The notes below the pieces were generated by a model. The model did not search any database, was not told the origin of the DNA, and saw only the letters and a list, made by a program, of their open reading frames with translations. From NCBI GenBank assembly GCA_907165135.1, contig OU015566.1:2358501-2422500 (forward strand): DNA of 64,000 nucleotides, written 5' to 3'. Below, piece by piece: positions 55,336 through 64,000 of this stretch (the first letter of the stretch is position 1; every line of letters starts with the position of its first letter). The stretch comes from Oikopleura dioica. Lineage: Eukaryota; Chordata; Appendicularia; Copelata; Oikopleuridae. A program made the position numbers and the translations under genes.

Positions 55336-56100
55336 TCAATTAAAAACCATCTTATTCTTTTAACACAGAATCTTTTTATCATATATATCTACTATATTCC
55401 GAAGTTAAAACCGAATCCTTTTTGTTTTAAATTTATGACCGCATTTTAAGAATAAATAAATATTCTTTTGTTGACTGAAAAACTTTTTTTCTGTGAACCT
55501 AGGCCAATGTAAAAAATGAGGTTGATCTTTTGTTTCGGCATCTTTCCGAACTTTAAAAATGTTTGCTATTAATGTTTCTAAATTCATGATAAGCGCAAAA
55601 AATGCTTTCGAATGATGTATATAACTCCCATGTGATTGCGTCCTCACCCTCATTTTCCTATAGAAAAGATATAGTCCGGACAAACAATTTGCACTATTTG
55701 GTGCATTTAAGGGCTTGCAATTACACGGATTAAAGAGGAAATCCCCGAAAACAAATCAGTATAATTGCGAGCCCTGACTGTATTATAGGCTATAATTTAT
55801 ACCAGATTTTTCCATGGGTTGTTCAAAGCTTCGACTTCCACCCCCCTGAGATATCTTCCAGGTGTTGCGCTCCATAAATTTCTGGTATCATGTGGCTAAT
55901 CGCAAATTAATCAGTCCACTTTGCTCTCACATTGAGCTTCCCTCCGCGAGTTCGTTCGAACTCTTTTCGGAGGACCTCTCTTTGCGCCTTCATGCGGTTA
56001 ATGCTGACTTAAAACTTGCTTGACCTCCGATCCTATATTATGCATTGATCATCGTTGTCTCTACCAAAAGATATATTTATTTTTTGTAGCAGGATAATTT
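55336..56100. other. Convergent spacer at the centre of the inverted duplication
   Basis: No gene. This 765-bp region separates the two inverted cassette copies. Confidence 0.45.
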
Positions 56101-56684
56101 TCAGTAAGGATTATTGAGTATTCCATGGAAACAGACGATTTCTCCTCCAGTTCCTTCTAATTTCGTCGGCGGAGGACATTTTTCGTTGCCGGAATCTCTC
56201 GCCCAAGCATACAAACCTCTTCCGTAGTAAGCAGCATAATTATCTCCAAAAAGGATCGATGCGTACCACATTTTCCCTGCCCCGAGATCACCAAATTGTA
56301 TTCGCGCTTTCGCAATTTTTTCTACTTTTCTTGCAGATTGATAGACAATCGATCCATTGATACTCGCCCGAAGATAAATACCCCTATGAAGCATGTCAGT
56401 GTTAATGACTTTGATCATCGGGCAGCAGGATTTTCCAGTCACGTGGTTTTCAAAATATCGTTGATTTCTCGCAACTTTTTTCGCGTCGGAGCATTTTCGA
56501 CAATCGCAGTCCCATCTTCGCGCGACACAGTACCCTGCAGGGCTACAACATGACCCGTTTGTCATCAATTCGATCGGCTCATCTAACTCGGGCTTGGCGA
56601 GTGTGGCATATTTCGGTCCTCTGAAAATTGGGACTTCCAGACTGCTTGTATACCAATTCTTAAGAGAGTAGATATCAAGATCGC
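56101..56684 (-). CDS. Cys-rich secreted protein, cassette copy 2 (5' incomplete)
   Basis: A single frame runs from about 56684 (DLDIYSLKNWYTSSLEVPIF) through MTNGSCCSPAGYCVARRWDC, CRKCSDAKK, GKSCCPMIKVINTDMLHRGI, FGDLGAGKMWYASILFGDNY and KCPPPTKLEGTGGEIVCFHG to the stop. Paired with 53938-55335 the CC-x4-GYC-x7-DCxC core and the second beta-rich half align, so this is a real family. No ATG or signal peptide occurs before the TTAA element at 56727-57052, so the 5' exon is missing or displaced by that insertion. Confidence 0.55.
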
Positions 56685-56726
56685 CTTTTCAAGCTGATTT
56701 ATCTTATCAAGAGAAAAATTCTTTAA

Positions 56727-57052
56727 GGACCCCCGGTCAACAATTTACCTAAAAATCGAAAATTTCAAAATGCCATATTTTGGCTTCTTAGTGTGCCTGG
56801 AAGTTCAATTCATCATAAAAACTTGTTCGGACCACATTTTGACCAAGAAAAATTTTAGCAAAATTGGGACTCTTTCGTCATTTTTCGTCAAAAGTCCGAT
56901 TTTCAAACTCGATTTAGAGGTTGTTAGAGTCGAGATAGACCCCCAAAAAATGAAGCCTCAAAATCGTTTTTTGACCCGTATAATCAATTTCCGGGGTCAA
57001 AATTTTGAAATTCCGAAAATAGATTTTTCGTAAATTGTTGACGAAGGGGTCC
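56727..57052. mobile_element. TTAA-flanked MITE, family 2, copy 1
   Basis: Ends GGACCCCCGGTCAACA and the complement GTTGACGAAGGGGTCC between TTAA sites. Interior matches 60942-61277, including TTGGGGGTCTATCTCGACTC in one orientation. Confidence 0.8.
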
Positions 57053-57178
57053 TTAACTATAAATTTAGACTATAATCACTATATTATAAATTATAATTAG
57101 AATTCGATCAAAATTGTTTTTGGATGATTTTGAAAAGATCTGCCGCAAATTATCGCTTCTTTATGTCTACTCCCTTAA

Positions 57179-57838
57179 GGGGGTGGTGGTCGAGACTAAG
57201 ACTTTTTTCAACCTAAAAAACTCTAATTTTTTCAAAAATTTTTTTTTCTATTATTGAAAATAAGTTGAAAAGGGTTCAATTTATGTGGGCGGCTATGTTT
57301 GAAAAAAATATTTTTTCGAAAAAATTGTGAAAAATTCCTTCAAAGTAGAGCCATCTCTTGACCTAAAAAACTCTATCCCCTTATCATTTTTCTCAAAATA
57401 AAACTACACGGGAGGAAAGTTTGAACCCTTTAGCGTGTGGGCGGCTTAGTTTAACAAAGTTTACTTCGTTAGAAAAATAACTAGTAATTGAATGAAAACA
57501 TATTGTTTTCTGAAAAATCGTCATTTTCACTCATTTTTTCAATGAAATTTTGGAAAACATCACAATAATCATAATTTCTTGAATTTTAATAATTAAAATA
57601 TGGCTAATTAACATTAGTTAGCAATAAAATATCAATTTTGAGTTGGTTTAAGTGCGAAAAACGCGTTACAAAATTCCCGAAAATGGCGATTTTATAGCAT
57701 AAAATCGAAAATTTTCTTAAGGAAAGTTGGTCCAATCAAAAAAGCTAGGGACCAAAAATGCTCCTTTTTTATCAAGGAATCTAAAAATAATATCAAAATT
57801 TTAAAAAGTCGAAAAAAATTTTCTTGACCACCACCCCC
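57179..57838. mobile_element. TTAA-flanked element, family 3, 660 bp
   Basis: Ends GGGGGTGGTGGTCGAGA and TTGACCACCACCCCC between TTAA sites (57175-57178 and 57839-57842). It interrupts the 3' part of the minus-strand galactosyltransferase, whose frame runs into the element and stops at 57793. Confidence 0.85.
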
Positions 57839-57842
57839 TTAA

Positions 57843-58979
57843 AGAAGCAAGATGGTTGCGATCGAATGTTTGGGTTTTCTTTGCATTCGCTCGCGTATTT
57901 GAAAACAGTGTCAAGCATGCACTCGTAGTCGAACTTTGCATAATGCAAAGTGATGCCATTGACCAGTTTGCAAATCGGCGTATTATCTTCTATCGGAAAC
58001 GCGAGAAATCGATCATCGTGGAAAATTCGATGCTCTAAATCCATTTTCTTGAAGACGATTCCTTCAAAGACATCATCAATAATTATGAATGGGATAAGCT
58101 GCATTTGACTCTGGAGCATGAAGAGTGCTTTTCGGTTCAGAAATCCACCTGATCCAGAAACCCACGCTGGATACTTTGGATGCGGCCACCTTTTTAAGGG
58201 TGTCAACTGTCTTAATGAAAAATATTCTCAATAGTTAATTATTTTATAATTTATAAAGTAAAATAACCACTAAAAATTTTCAAAAGAGCCCTTTCTGACA
58301 AAAATTGATACCCTTAAATTTTGTCTCTGAACTCTTGTTTCGTAATCGTTGAGTCATATCCACTGCCAAATTTCATTCCCCACATTGCCGCCTCATCGTC
58401 AGCGAGGTCCCATTTTTCGTCGAAAAACTCCAATATTTTAAGCGGATTCAGAAAAGTGTCATCATCGCCGCGATAGACAAATTTGACATTTGGTGCGTTT
58501 TGCTTCGTCCAAGAGAAGAACATTTGCTCCTTGACTGTCAAGTTCCAGTAGTTTTCCTTGAACTCGCCATACAAAATATCATCGTGGAGTTGTAGCTCTT
58601 CAAGAATTTCCAGATTTTCATCCCTTTCTCTTTGACCGAGGAGAAAGACAAACTTGACTCTGTATTTATGCTTGTATAAATTCGCGTTTCCGAAAGATCT
58701 TCGTATGACATCTCGTCGTTGACGCTTCGTTGAAACTGTTTTTATGCCGAAAATAATGTCGATATCTTCGAGCTGTTTTTTCGGGGAGTAGAGAATTTTG
58801 TAGGGAAGAATGTTCGTTATTTGAGGGATGTAGGATCCGTTGTTGATAAAAAATTTCAGGTTCGTTTCATCTTTAGAGTCGTTTGTTCTTTTTTCTTGGA
58901 AAAAACCTCTCTGGCTTATCAGAACGAAAAAAGCTAATGAATAAATCAGAAGAAACAGAAATTTTTTTTGGGCAATCAT
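57843..58979 (-). pseudogene. GT31 galactosyltransferase-like, cassette copy 2, damaged
   Basis: Exon 1 (58318-58979) has the type II anchor (FLFLLIYSLAFFVLI), DIDIIFGIKT, RRDVIRRSFGNANLYKHKYR, KVKF-like VKFVFLLG, YWNLTVKEQMFFSW and the metal site FVYRGDDDTF. Exon 2 (from 58189) has WPHPKYPAWVSGSGGFLNRK and KFDYECM. Compared with 52492-53882 two lesions are visible: a 116-bp TTAA element replaces the splice donor, and the family-3 element truncates the C-terminus after SQPSCFF. The catalytic residues remain. It may be inactive or recently compromised. Confidence 0.7.
58198..58313. mobile_element. 116-bp TTAA MITE at the splice donor
   Basis: Ends GGGTGTCAAC and TTGATACCC between TTAA sites (58194-58197 and 58314-58317). 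Single-ended matches to its terminus (AAGGGTGTCA or AAGGGTATCA) occur about a dozen times in the window, often in introns. Confidence 0.7.
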
Positions 58980-59155
58980 TTTTTATTTCTATTTTTACCG
59001 GCGCACTCAAACGAGAATCGCCGGTTGTTTTTGCTGACTATTGCACTTGACACCGCATGTAAAATACTGCAAAAACGCAGCTAGCATCTTTTCAAAATAG
59101 CACCTCCAAGACCTAGAACTTCAACAAGAAAATATCGCTCAATACAAGAAATAAG

Positions 59156-62100
59156 ATGATAAGAGATAATTCTGTAAAATTGAGTCTCATTCTGATTATA
59201 AGTGTTCTTTTTTTCGCAATTTTGGGAAAACCATACTCGAAATTGTCTGTTTCGGAAATAAGTCCGAAGCTTGAAGAAAAGATAAATTATTTAAAAGGAA
59301 AAGAGAAAGCGACTCAATCACCACCAAACAAATTTTTTTTATCAAAAAATTGTTCTTCAAGAAATGTTCCAAATTATGAGAAGATCACTAAAGCAGGGTT
59401 CCTTTAACAAAAAACAAAAAACTAGAAATTCAAGAAATTTTGTACAAGTTTGTTTTTCGATTTTATTTCATGGGAACCCCCTATTAAAGGAAAAAGAATT
59501 CTGATACCATTCCTGGTCTGGGGTCCGAACAATCAGCTTCAAGGCTTACGAGAAGCAGTTTACATCGCCAAAGCACTAAACCGTTCACTCGCTGCGCCAA
59601 TATTCTACCCAAACTGGAATCAATGGGACAAATTGCCAACTATTCTGAACGCTTCTATGCGTCTCGACGTAGAAAGTCTTTCGAGAGTCGTCTCCTTAAT
59701 TGATCCGGCAGAAGTTTCAACTCTTTGCGATGGAAAAATCGATGCGGTTTTTTTCACAAGGAGGGTCCTGAAAACGTTTAAGGGGGTAGAAACAGCTTTC
59801 TTGATTTTGAACTCTAGCTACATAAAAGAAAACATCCGGTTTATTTATGTTAACAGAAGTTCCTCATAAATGACCTAAAAGAGGGGTCCAGCCAGGGTTC
59901 CAATTTTGCCAAAAAATTTTTGGAGTGGAGTGAAGCGATGAGTTGATAGCCCAAAAAATTTTTTGAGCGGAGTGGATGCCCAAAAATTGGTTGAGCGAGT
60001 GGAGAGGGTGAGCGGAGTGGATTCTGAGTGCATTTCGAGCGAAGTTTGAGCGATTAAAATTTTTTTTTTTGCATTACATGCACCCTACGCAGAATGCACA
60101 TAAAAAAGAGTCACGGTGCCGGATTCTCTTAGAACGATTTCATTCTCGTATTAATAGTGAATTCACAGTATTATTCTACTTATGATAGAGAAAAACCGAA
60201 AATTGGAAAAGAAAGCTGATGAATTGCAGATATGATTTGCAAAAAGAAACTTGTAAAAATCTTTATACCAAAAAATAACTGTGAGCGCGTGAAGTTGAGC
60301 TCGGCGCTGCTTCCAGGGGTCCCTTAAAGAAAAGAGGTTGAAAAAGGTCGGGCCCCCACGAGCAGATAGAAACCCAAGTCATCTTTGCACGCCGTGAGCA
60401 AGCCTTTCCTTGCTCTTTCTGAAGGATAAGGAAGGGTTTTAACGAAAAGCAGGGTTTTGATTTGAGGGTGTAGCTAATGATAAACTGCTAATCTGCCAGA
60501 AACGTGCTGTTGGAACTTCTTGGCAGCAATATTCTCTATAATAGATCAATTTGATGACTGCGTGAGCCTGAGATTTTCAATTCTAAAACTGACGAACATT
60601 CAGGTAGCCAATCAAAGCTTGATTAAAAAAGGCCCAAGATACAAAAATCCACTCCATCCACTCAAAATCCACTCCGGAGTGGATTTTAAACATTGTTGGA
60701 GTGGAGTGGAGCGAATGAAAGGATGCTAAAAATTAAGGCTGTGGAGTGGATCCACTCCGCTCAAAATCCACTCCATCGCTCAGCAAAATTGGAACCCTGG
60801 GTTCAGCTTCACAAAAATGTGAATGAAAATTGTTTTCTTATTATTTGACTCGAGATATCGAGGTTGAAAATGTGCGAAAATCGAGAATTTCGGAAAGATG
60901 GGTTGCTTCTGAGCCCCATTTCTCGAAAATTTGATTATTAAGGACCCCCCGTCAGCTTTTTTTGAAAAATCGAATTTCGGAATTTTTGAATTTTGCCCCC
61001 GGAAATGGATTCAACGGGCCAAAAAACGATTTTGACGCTTCATTTTTTGGGGGTCTATCTCGACTCTAACACCCTCAAAATCGCATTTGAAAATAAGCTT
61101 TTCACCGAAAATTGACGAATTTGCCCTTATTTTGGCAACAATATTGATTTTTCTTGGTCAAATCTTCGTCTTATCAAGTTTTTGAAGCAAGTTTAACTTA
61201 AGGACACATAAAAAACCAAAAATATGGTGTTTTTTAAAATTTCGATTTTTCGTAGGATAAAGCTGACGGGGGGTCCTTAAAACAAATTTCGAGGGAGATG
61301 TTCCTAGATCTAAGATGTTTCTATCTTAAAATGAAAAGAAAAATTGAAAATCTAAGATTTTTTTGTTTGTAGCGCCAGTTAAAAATCGCTTATTTTCGAA
61401 AAAGCTGTTTCTACCCCTGAAATAATTCAAAAGATAATTCGAGATATTTAAGAGATGGCAATTAAGAATTTCTCTAAGATTCTTGATTTTTGCCATTCAT
61501 TTTTACTTTTTTTGGGAGGGGTCATGATATTTTGCAATTCAGAACTCTATTTCAAGAAACGAAGGAGATAACAAAGAAACAATAGCCATGGAGTATTATG
61601 GTCTGAAGTACGCGGAAGATCGTATCTATAAAGATCGTTATCCAAGAGAAATGCCGTTTCGAGATGCAATCAACCGCACCAAAGTTGCTGAGTACTATTC
61701 TTCTGATGTCAAATGCGCTCAATTACAATTTCCCTGGAGCACGATCCTTGATGAAGAAATTTCGAAGCAAACTCATCTCAAGAGCAGACAAAGAAGTGAC
61801 GAGTTCAAGGAAATGATAGAAATAATTAAACATACAAGGAGACCAGTGTTTATCAGAGAAGCGGCGAAAAAATTTCTGAAAATAAATGGAATTGAAAAAA
61901 TTGCCGTGATGCATTGGCGATATGATGATGTAAGAAAACTGTAAAATTGGGGCGCACTGGTTATGTCGCCGAATGTCGCCGAATGTCGCCGAATGTCGCT
62001 GAATGTCGCCGAATGTCGCCGAATGTCGCCGAATGTCGCCACTTATTTTCGAAAAAATAGGAATTATGAAAGAAAAATTGTTTTTTTGGCTCAAATATAC

Positions 62101-63052
62101 AAAACAAACTTGTTCTAGAACCGTAAAAGGCGGAAATAGTAGGAGGCGCGGCAATAGAAGCGTGTCCAGCCCGACCAGTGAGTTTCCTACCACAAATTGC
62201 GCGGAGCGCTTTCTTGTCTCGAAATTATGCCAAAACAGTTCTAGAACAAGTTTGTTTTGAAATTTCTTGGTTAAAAACCAGTTTTCTTTCCAAAAATCCT
62301 GGTTTTAAAAAATAGGTGGCGACATTCGGCGACATTCGGCGACATTCGGCGACATTCGGCGACATTCGGCGACATAACCAGTGTCGACCGTAAAAATTTC
62401 CAGAAAGTGTAATTTAACACGTTCAGAACGACTATATTCACAATAAAAATTGGCGAAGGCAAATGGCGGAGGATTTTATAATGGAGATAAGGGTTCGAAA
62501 TCACCAGGACCAATACGCCTAAATACCTTTTTTTCTTGAGACGAGTTTATTTTGTCGAGAGAATTTTGAGCCCTGATTGAGATGAAGCATGAAGAAAAGT
62601 ATCAAAAAATTCAGCAAAGAGTTATCAAAAACACTTAAATCAAAGAACCTAACAACAATCTACTTCGCCAGTCCTCCGGACGAAAAACCTCTTTTGGAAA
62701 CAATTGAGAAAGGATTAGATGGACAGAAAGTCGTAAGCGATCAACTTCTTGTAGAATTTTTGCGGAAAGAGTTCGAAAATTGCATTGAAATTATGGAAGA
62801 CTTCGGAGATATGATCTCGCTAATGGAACAAGAGCTTTGTTATCTGTCAACGCTTTTTGTTTATTCTTGTTTTAGCACGTGGAGGTACTAATGTGATTAT
62901 CTAAGATCTTACCTTATTATTTGTTTTTTAGCGCGAATGTTCTACTTGAAAGACAAATTGACGGTTTCTTCGAAAACGAGACGAATGTCAAACTTATTGC
63001 AAGTGCTATTGGGAAAGAATACACTGGCCTTTGCTTTCCTGATAATCCATAA
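59156..63052 (+). CDS. Protein O-fucosyltransferase-like enzyme, interrupted by nested elements
   Basis: Exons 59156-59397, 59449-59764 and 61543-61929, then from about 62595 to 62884, and 62932-63052. A type II anchor (LSLILIISVLFFAILG) precedes KGKRILIPFLVWGPNNQLQG, LREAVYIAKALNRSLAAPIF, then EKIAVMHWRYDD and TTIYFASPPDEKPLLE, the R-x-L/NQ, HxRxD-like and YIA-type motifs of GDP-fucose O-fucosyltransferases. Intron 2 (1778 bp) contains a family-1 element with two further insertions. Intron 3 contains the TGTCG element. The exon between 62400 and 62590 could not be fixed, so whether the gene is intact is open. Confidence 0.65.
59893..60799. mobile_element. 907-bp hAT-like element with GGAGTGGA repeats
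   Basis: Ends CAGGGTTCCAATTTTGCC and GCAAAATTGGAACCCTG with an 8-bp duplication GGTCCAGC/GGTTCAGC (7 of 8). Direct GAGCGGAGTGGAT repeats occupy 59930-60060 and the inverse near 60650-60780. Confidence 0.85.
60942..61277. mobile_element. TTAA MITE, family 2, copy 2
   Basis: Ends GGACCCCCCGTCAGCTTT and AAGCTGACGGGGGGTCC between TTAA sites. Inserted in the family-1 element. Confidence 0.85.
61955..62383. mobile_element. Inverted element with GAATGTCGCC tandem repeats
   Basis: Ends CACTGGTTATGTCGCC and GGCGACATAACCAGTG, each followed inward by 6-7 tandem copies of GAATGTCGCC or its complement, then a second inverted pair around ACAAACTTGTTCTAGAAC. Lies in an intron of the fucosyltransferase-like gene. 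Confidence 0.8.
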
Positions 63053-63090
63053 AAATAAAAAAGTTTTGTTTAAATTGACAATTTGAGTTG

Positions 63091-63487
63091 CAGTTATTTT
63101 CCTCTTCTGTGGACATATTTTGTCCCAGATTTTTATAAAAATGTCCACAAAAGTGGGCGAGAGTCTTCAAAAATGTCCTGCGGTAGGGCCCTAAAATTTT
63201 TTCCTCGATAAGTTTATCTTCGAAAAATGGCAGATTTCATCACCAAAACGCCTTTTTAGCCTGTTTAACCATTTATGGACCATAAATTATGGTCAATTAA
63301 ACTGTATAATCCATTGATTTCTTAGAGATAAACATCCTCATTTTGAAAAAAACACCCACTTTCTTCCTCTTAAATTTTCTCGGCTGGACAAAAGGGGAAT
63401 TATATCATTGCATAAGTGTCCCTCGAAAACCTCTTATAATGAAGAAAATGTCCACAAATAATGGTCCACAAAAGAGGAAAAAACTGA
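63091..63487. mobile_element. 397-bp inverted element, TGGACAT type
   Basis: Ends CAGTTATTTTCCTCTTCTGT and the complement of CAGTTTTTTCCTCTTTTGTG. GTCCACA repeats lie near both ends. CAGTT ends resemble the TA family at 11560; a TA duplication is not clear. Confidence 0.6.
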
Positions 63488-63560
63488 GCTAGCAAAAATT
63501 TTTTGACTTGTTTTCATGGGTGGTGGAGCCGGTTAGGGTTGTGCATTTGATGACATTTTG

Positions 63561-63824
63561 CTAGGTCTCTCTATTTTTAGTTCCTTTGATCGAGTTCTTT
63601 TGCTTGAGATCGAAGACCTCAATTGATGCTTGGCTGTTGTATAAGTCACTGCAGATCTGCGTCAAATTATCAGCTTGCTGATTTCGCCGGACTTCGAGGA
63701 AGCGAATCTCGCCATTTTCGCATAGCTTGTTGATCTCATCACCGGCCGTTCCAACATCGGTGTATTTTGCTGGTGGCAAAGCTGATATTCTTGAAGTGCT
63801 ATAAACAAACAAGTTCGTAAACAT
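63561..63824 (-). CDS. Hypothetical protein or exon
   Basis: A frame reads MFTNLFVYSTSRISALPPAK, VGTAGDEINKLCENGEIRFL, EVRRNQQADNLTQICSDLYN and SIEVFDLKQKN before the stop. Codon use and polar composition look coding. The start may instead be an intron acceptor (TTTGTTTATAG) so it could be an internal or terminal exon of a gene reaching past the window edge. No family. Confidence 0.35.
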   Translation of the reverse strand: MFTNLFVYSTSRISALPPAKYTDVGTAGDEINKLCENGEIRFLEVRRNQQADNLTQICSDLYNSQASIEVFDLKQKNSIKGTKNRET

Positions 63825-64000
63825 CTTTGATATTATCTAAATGCCAATAGACATGCGCGTTAATAAAATACAATTGAAGAGAAAATGTTTTTTGGTGTTA
63901 TTATTATTCATGAAACAAGAGGATTCGCTTATACTTTATTTCTAAGAGTTAATGAAGTTGTTCTCAATTAGAAGTCCTGACTTCACGCCACCGTCCGAAT
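63825..64000. other. Window end, no gene seen
   Basis: Only AT-rich sequence and the start of a possible further gene; nothing can be supported. Confidence 0.3.

Larger units (their letters stand above)
59782..61417. mobile_element. TTAA MITE, family 1, copy 3, host of two nested insertions
   Basis: Begins GGGGGTAGAAACAGC after TTAA and ends GCTGTTTCTACCCC before TGAA (decayed TTAA). Interior matches positions 1-250 in inverse. Insertions at 59893-60799 and 60942-61277 interrupt it. Confidence 0.8.

Noticed and set aside
61723-62193. 156-codon minus-strand frame
   Set aside because: Formed by in-frame GAATGTCGCC repeats of the element at 61955 and antisense to a fucosyltransferase exon.

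Overview
The window looks like nuclear DNA of a larvacean (appendicularian) tunicate, most probably Oikopleura. The signs are AT-rich DNA, clearly animal genes (galactose mutarotase, RBX1, a TDRD3-like protein, SLC25A26, ITIH-type and TSR secreted proteins), dense packing on both strands, introns mostly 38-60 nt long, same-strand neighbours as little as 25-34 bp apart with an acceptor AG beside the downstream ATG (operon plus spliced-leader style), and several GC-AG or GA-AG introns where no GT donor fits. The assignment is inference; no spliced-leader gene was seen.

Layout. 1-3.9 kb: end of a TTAA-flanked element, then AT-rich DNA without a supportable gene. 3.9-6.1 kb: a secreted peptide precursor and two small membrane proteins. 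7.1-8.8 kb (-): a secreted phospholipase-A2-like protein with a degenerate active site. 10.1-12.1 kb: two paralogous tiny peptide precursors and another small secreted protein. 12.5-19.2 kb (-): secreted Cys-rich protein, galactose mutarotase, CUB protein, dibasic peptide precursor and two secreted Cys-rich proteins. 19.6-26.1 kb (+): GT12-type glycosyltransferase, a 915-residue secreted protein ending in an ITIH-like domain, and a one-pass TSR receptor. 26.6-27.8 kb (-): Thr-rich secreted protein. 28.3-30.7 kb: hairpin elements, including a 927-bp foldback. 29.4-31.5 kb (+): small multi-pass proteins. 31.8-42.5 kb (-): mitochondrial membrane protein, TDRD3-like, RBX1, PUDP-type phosphatase, a 1079-residue coiled-coil protein and SLC25A26. 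43.3-44.8 kb (+): secreted kelch-like protein. 45.1-46.7 kb (-): damaged galactose-3-O-sulfotransferase. 46.7-51.7 kb: mainly mobile elements. 52.5-59 kb: a two-gene cassette (GT31 galactosyltransferase plus a Cys-rich secreted protein) present as an inverted duplicate, with different lesions in each copy. 59.2-63.1 kb (+): O-fucosyltransferase-like gene broken up by nested transposons.

Two themes connect the region. First, carbohydrate and extracellular-matrix genes are frequent: mutarotase, GT12, two GT31, Gal3ST and POFUT-like enzymes beside ITIH, TSR, CUB, kelch and Thr-rich secreted proteins. This fits an animal that secretes a sulphated mucopolysaccharide house, but that link is inference. 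Second, non-autonomous DNA transposons with readable target-site duplications (TTAA, TA, 8-bp hAT type) sit inside introns, at splice sites and in exons, so the window shows gene decay and possible intron gain directly. All exon models were built by eye from reading-frame continuity and splice dinucleotides; no database search was run.
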